From positions 1-64,000 of the forward strand of contig JAYKAV010003368.1 of the NCBI GenBank assembly GCA_035582835.1: a stretch of 64,000 nucleotides of DNA. Direction: 5' to 3'. The stretch comes from Phoebastria nigripes. Lineage: Eukaryota; Chordata; Aves; Procellariiformes; Diomedeidae. This document shows, one piece after another, positions 58,801 through 64,000 of this stretch (position 1 is the first letter of the stretch; every line of letters starts with the position of its first letter). The position numbers and the translations under genes are program-made. The notes below the pieces were generated by a model. That model saw only the letters and a program-made list of their open reading frames with translations. It had not been told where the DNA came from and ran no database searches.

Positions 58801-61800
58801 AAAGTCTCAAATTTCTGCTCTAGAACATTTAAAGGAATTACTGAAAACGTTTGTTCAGTTATTGAAGGGGAGAGAAATTTTTCAAAATCATTTTTCAAAA
58901 TTGTAATTGGTTAGCAAACTGAAAAATTAATTGGTTCCACTGTTCTAATTAATTGCATCATTTACATGATGTTTCCACACACCAATATAAGTCGTCTTAG
59001 TTGCTTCGGGAGAAAATCCTCCTTCCAACCAGCACCAGATGAGAACAGGCACACAGCAGAGTCCAGGAGGGACAAAGACATTTTCCTGGCAGGTCTGATT
59101 AAGGTCCTGCATGAAACATAAGCCAACAGTGGAACGAGGCAGTAGGAGCAAGTTTGCTTGGGCTGGTGGTTCTGAGATTATTTANCTTCCTCATCTTATT
59201 TATGAAATTGCTTCTGTTTCAAATTCATTTTTCCTGCTCTGGATTTATTGTCACAGCACCTGCCTCAAAAGGAGAGCAGAAAAGACAGCAATCAGAGGAC
59301 TGAAAGGCTGATTAGTTTGGCTCTGTGTAACCCTAACTGAAATTATGTTCTACAGCTCACAGCTACACTCAGTGAACCACAATAGAGTCCTGTGTTCTTG
59401 CTAAGCCACTGAGAAGCTTCATTAGGAGAAAGGAAAAGGGACTCCTGTTTGCCCTTCAATCTAATCATGGAAGCACGGAGGCTGTATGTTACAGAGTTTC
59501 TCCTTCTATGTTGTTTATCCCACATAAATTAAAGTTCTGAGCAGAGTCTAAGGTACTAAGATAAACAATCCACCCAAGCATTTCTCCTAAACCCAAAAGC
59601 ACTATACAAATTTACTGAGATGCCACGGAGCTGGCATAGGAGCCATCTTGCAACCACCTCATGCACCAACTCCCCACCCTTGCCTACTCAAGGCCCCTTA
59701 CCTTTCTACAGAGGAGAGAGAAGCTGCCTTGGGCTTCTGCAGGGCAAGTGGTGTGTGACAACCTTTTGAAGGGAGGACTGGGTGGCTCCCAAGCAGCCAC
59801 TTGGGCTGGATGTGCCCCTGAACAGGACTGACGGACAGTTCAACTAATGGAGCTACAGGAGCGCAGTCAGTTAAAGGACTTAAGACTAAAAGGTCTCCAT
59901 GGCACAACTGACTTTTTTGTTCTCTTTGTACAGCTCTTAACACAGTATGATTTTTTTCCCATAGTCAGACAAACATAAATATCATCAATGGAGTGCTCTG
60001 GGTTCTAAAAACTCCCTATTTTCCTCACTGCAACAACAGGCTAAATTCAGGGAAAAAAAGGAAGATATTTAGAGCCTAGAAGACGTTCATAGCAAAGCTA
60101 ATGGTGCTTTCAAGTGGAGTGGGGTATGTAAAATTATGGAAACTGAGCAAATAGATGTTGCTCCCTTAATAAGGATTGCAAAGTCAGATTTTCCTCAACT
60201 GTAGACAGCACACAAAAGAACAGGAGAAAGGCTCATGTGATTTCATAAAAGGAGCCAGTACTCAACAATAATTCTTCTTTCAAATAATCAAAATTAGCCT
60301 TCTGTTGTTAAAATTCTGCACAGACATGGGGGAAATTAGCTGTGACTTTCTGTTCATTTCTCTTTTCAGTTCTGTCTAAGCCCACTGGCTGCAGTTTAAG
60401 AATTCAGGTCACTAAATTGCTTTCTGAATTTGCATGTATTTGAAATAATCTCACTTTATTAGGCTGGCTTATGCTCTGGCCTGCTGTCAAAGTGGCTGCC
60501 CCTGCCACATGGTTACTTCTTTCAGGTCTTCGCTTCTTATTTTTCGTATGTCTGGGTACTAAACACCCTGCTTGGATCACTGGTTGCAGCAAAGGGCTCA
60601 CAGCACATTGCAGCTTTGAAGGTGGTCTTTGCTCTCCCTTGCCTATGGGTTACTTGTGTCCTGAGCTGGTCTCCTGTGGTAATTCAGCTAGCTGCCATCA
60701 TCCCCAGAGGGGCAATACAGCAACTNGCAACTGCAGGCAAAGAAGCCCTGGACATACTCAGTAACCGGCAGTTTGCCACAGCTGCTTCTATGGCCCGGGG
60801 GAACTCTTCTGCACTGGGACTACATTGGTTGGAAGGTCTCGCTGCACCAGCTCTTCCCACTCTTAGAGTCCATATATACAGGGAAATTAGCTGGAACAGA
60901 GATTTCAAAATAATTCTTAACTCCCAGTATATGTGCTCTTCTCCTGTTCAAGCCTGACTTTCTCTCAAATGTAAGTAAGTTAACCCACACTGAACTGCAT
61001 TAACTGTCATGTAAATGTTTCTGCTCAGAATTGAAGTAGTTCTTGGAAGCAAAGCAAAGCCAGCTGGATCAACTCTAAGAGCATACACAGAGGAGTTCAG
61101 TGCACTTAACAAATCTGCTGTAGAAACTAATTCAGATGAACTTTCCTGAGAGCCTGGCTGTGTAAATACATTACAAACCGGATGTGCGGTTCTCTATGCT
61201 GCTCTGCAGTAGTTACCATATGTGCGCTCTTATGCCATGATACATACAAGGCAGCACCCACCTGCACACTGCAGTTTCATTTCTCTCTTGCTAAAGCTGT
61301 ATCCTTTGAACTCTGGTGGTACATTTGAAGTACAACAGTACCGCCTTCTCCCCTGCTTTGTCCTCTGCAAACCTATGTGGAATTACACCTGTACACAGGG
61401 GGTTTATTGCAGGAAACCCAAATACCATTTTGAAAGGGAAATAAATTTTATCAGTGTAGAGCCCATTGTACTAGGGAGGTTAGCTGAATCTGTTTTCTTA
61501 TTACTACCTTAACAAACAATAATGAGTTCAAAAATTTTAAATGGACAGTTCCCCATCTTTCCAAGTGGAGGTCTTCCCTCCCCTGTACAGCTCAGGCCAA
61601 CCACTGATTGCTTCTCCTCTCCATAAACTGAATAGGTATCTTCCAAAATATGTGGCATCTCTTTTCACAGACAGAACACAGCCTTTAACTGGGACAGACT
61701 GCTGTAAGTCAAATGATAGACAGTGAATAATGTTATCTGATGAATCTCATGACAGTTAAACAAAACTTAAAATAAATGCTCTTCCCTCCCAGTCTTCACA

Positions 61801-64000
61801 GTTATGCCCACCATACAGGGCTCTGCAGAAAAAAAATTGAATATATAGAGCTATCTAGAGCAAACTGTTTGTGAATATCTTGAACGTGTGTAAGAACTGT
61901 GTAATTTTGGAGTGCCTGTGACGCCCTGTGCTGCCTGAAGCATGGAGTCCTGGCTGTTACTTATCGCTGGAGACTGAAGCCAAAGAGCTGCCTTCTCCTC
62001 AAGTGGCGGAAGTGCTTGTGTCTGGAGCCAAAGCTCCTGCACTCAATTCTCAGTGCCCTACTGGAGCTGACAGCTGTGACAGGGACAGATTCTGGAAGAC
62101 TTTGGACATTCTGGCACTGTTTTTCTGTCAGTTGTGTGCTTCGCAGTGTGGTCTAGCTGCAGATAGCTACTGGACTGCCTTCAAGGCAGGGAAAGTCCCC
62201 TGAGTCTAGAGGTGTGGTTGGTAGGCAGGTCCTACTTCATGTAATTAAAAAGGGGGTTGAAAATTATTTTAAAAGGTATTGGAATGGTAAAATGTTATCT
62301 GAAGAGATGTTTTATTTTCATGCAGATAGCAAAGAGCTGCGGACATGGCTCTCTAAATATAAAAGGAATCCGGTAACTTGGGGGACCCATAGAGATGGGG
62401 CACAAATATATTGTATCATCTCCTACGACTCCGCCAACTCTCTCGCCTCTGCTTAATGTCTCCCAGCTAGTCAACTACCCATTTGCAGCACTAGTGACTC
62501 CTGCCTAGAAGACCAAACTTCCTAGAGAACTTGAACCCTGCAAAGTAGACATGGGTTGGGATAAACTGATGTGACCAAGGTAATTTACAAAGTCAAAGAC
62601 AGGCCTCCTGAGATATCATCACCACCCCCCACTGTCCCTTCTGTCGGGGCTTAGGCTTTATTTTCCTTCTAGAGTTGCATGAGAAATGGCAGTTCATATT
62701 AAGGTGAACGGGGTTGCCAGTTCACCTTAATTAAGCTGAAGTAATCTGCATTCACTCACGACTGGTGAGTTACTGATATCTTTCGTTAGGCTAACCAGAA
62801 AATACTCTGAGTCTGGGCCTTCACTTCCAAATAAAAAGAACTTCAGGTATTTCATTCCTGCTTAAGACCAAGCTCCTACCCTGCATGTCTCTGCTAGATA
62901 GCATTTCTAGGGTGTGATTCACCTAAGCCATTTTAGATAGCCACCTTAGGATAAGACAAATCACACTCTAAATGCCTTTTTCTCTCTGCTGACTGTAAAA
63001 GTCAGATTCAGATCTCCGCATTGTAGTGTTGGAAATCATGGGAGAGGATTTCAAGTCAGAGGAATACACACAGTGGTATTTGAACTTTGATTCATCATAA
63101 ACAGTTATGTTTGTGGGTTATTCAGGTGATCAGAGAGGACACAACCCAGGAGAACCTATGTTATCTCATCAGCCACTGATACTCTCACCTGCTCAGTACT
63201 TGGATAATAAGATTCCACCTCCTTAAAGGGCTGGGTAGTGTTCAATGTGATTTTGAAATAAAGCTTTATCCCAAAGCACACACACTCTAGCATCATATAC
63301 CTGGGCCACAGAAACTTGTATCTTTACATCACCCGTGCCTTGTATCAGCAGCCTCAAATAAGAAGCGCACATATGTATCTCTCTATATATGGCATTATGA
63401 CCAAATCTGCTTGCTCATCTCACATGTGCAGCTCTTTGGGGGTTACTCACCTGTGTACTGTAAACAAATTTGGGACTACAATGTGGATACAGTGTAAAAT
63501 TTAAGCTGAGTACATATTGTTTATTTATACACATTTCAGTCCATTTCAGTTATTCATATGATCTCCCACAGCACCTGCCACAAGGGAGTAGGCAGCTAAG
63601 AAGCATTCAGAGACCGAGCTCCACCTTTGTTAGTATTATTTTCCCTGTAGAAGAGATGAGGAACTGAGGCACAAAGCAAAGGCATGACAAGGACAAAGAG
63701 GGAATCTGTGGCAGAGCTTGGCACAGATCCCAGATCTTCTCATTCATGGTTCACCTAGCTTAACACAGGCCAGCCCTTCCTCTGAGGCAGCAGATCCCAG
63801 AGTATTAGTCATGACCTAGACAAGCAGGGTTGCAAACCCAACAGGATTTCAATTGCAGAAGCGTGATCACGAGCTGACAAATAGGGTGCCCCATCAAAAA
63901 GTTTGGGAACAGCTATTTTTGTGGCTTGTTCATATGACAAGTCTTTTAAAACTTCCACCACTATAATATCTTGAACAGACACTCTTGTACTGCAATAATA
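54581..64000 (-). other. HCN4: HCN4 last intron (partial; upstream exons not in view)
   Basis: More than 9.4 kb on the minus strand upstream of the last exon. I looked for the preceding exon, which should encode the end of the cyclic-nucleotide-binding domain (FETVAIDRLDRIG-like), and did not find it. The stretch holds a (TG)14 run at 55786-55813, scattered A/T runs and Ns at 59185 and about 60726. Open frames around 60.5-61.0 and 61.9-62.5 kb resemble nothing I know. Confidence 0.7.
55786..55813. repeat. (TG)14 microsatellite
   Basis: Fourteen uninterrupted TG units in the HCN4 intron. Confidence 0.95.

Noticed and set aside
60471..60957. Overlapping plus-strand open frames that could be an unknown gene
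   Set aside because: They contain an N, have no family resemblance, no clear splice structure, and lie in the HCN4 intron; most likely chance.
61928..62456. Two consecutive plus-strand open frames
   Set aside because: No recognisable domain or splice signal linking them; treated as chance.

Overview
This window is vertebrate nuclear DNA, almost certainly from a bird. It has long AT-rich introns with GT/AG splice sites, an antisense CR1 LINE fragment, two avian-type endogenous retrovirus LTRs, and NEO1 and HCN4 lying tail to tail, as on human 15q24. No bacterial operon, CRISPR array or tRNA gene was seen.

Layout. (1) 1-1670: the 5' part of an endogenous retrovirus on the minus strand (internal region, primer-binding site, 5' LTR), inserted in a NEO1 intron. 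(2) 1873-34296, plus strand: the last 15 coding exons of NEO1 (neogenin). They join in one frame to give the last 723 residues: three fibronectin type III domains, the juxtamembrane stalk, one transmembrane helix and the full cytoplasmic tail, with stop at 34294-34296. (3) 34297 to about 37145: the NEO1 3' UTR. (4) About 37.1-50 kb: an intergenic stretch, markedly more GC-rich over about 38.7-48 kb, with a CTCF-like motif near the NEO1 end and a solo LTR with a 5-bp target-site duplication at 48222-48577. (5) 53001-54580, minus strand: the last coding exon of HCN4, the pacemaker channel, encoding its distal C-terminal tail, preceded on the left by a likely 3' UTR down to about 50.07 kb. (6) 54581-64000: the last HCN4 intron; no upstream HCN4 exon was found in it.

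NEO1 encodes a netrin/RGM receptor for axon guidance, BMP/iron signalling and dependence-receptor death. HCN4 encodes a cyclic-nucleotide-gated pacemaker channel. They are neighbours by synteny, not by a shared pathway. The most unusual feature I can read directly is a degenerate repeat of about 26 residues, centred on a Phe-Gln motif and interrupted by a poly-Gln tract, in the HCN4 tail. The retroviral pieces are old or incomplete copies and are described only as found. I did not find a convincing new biological system here.
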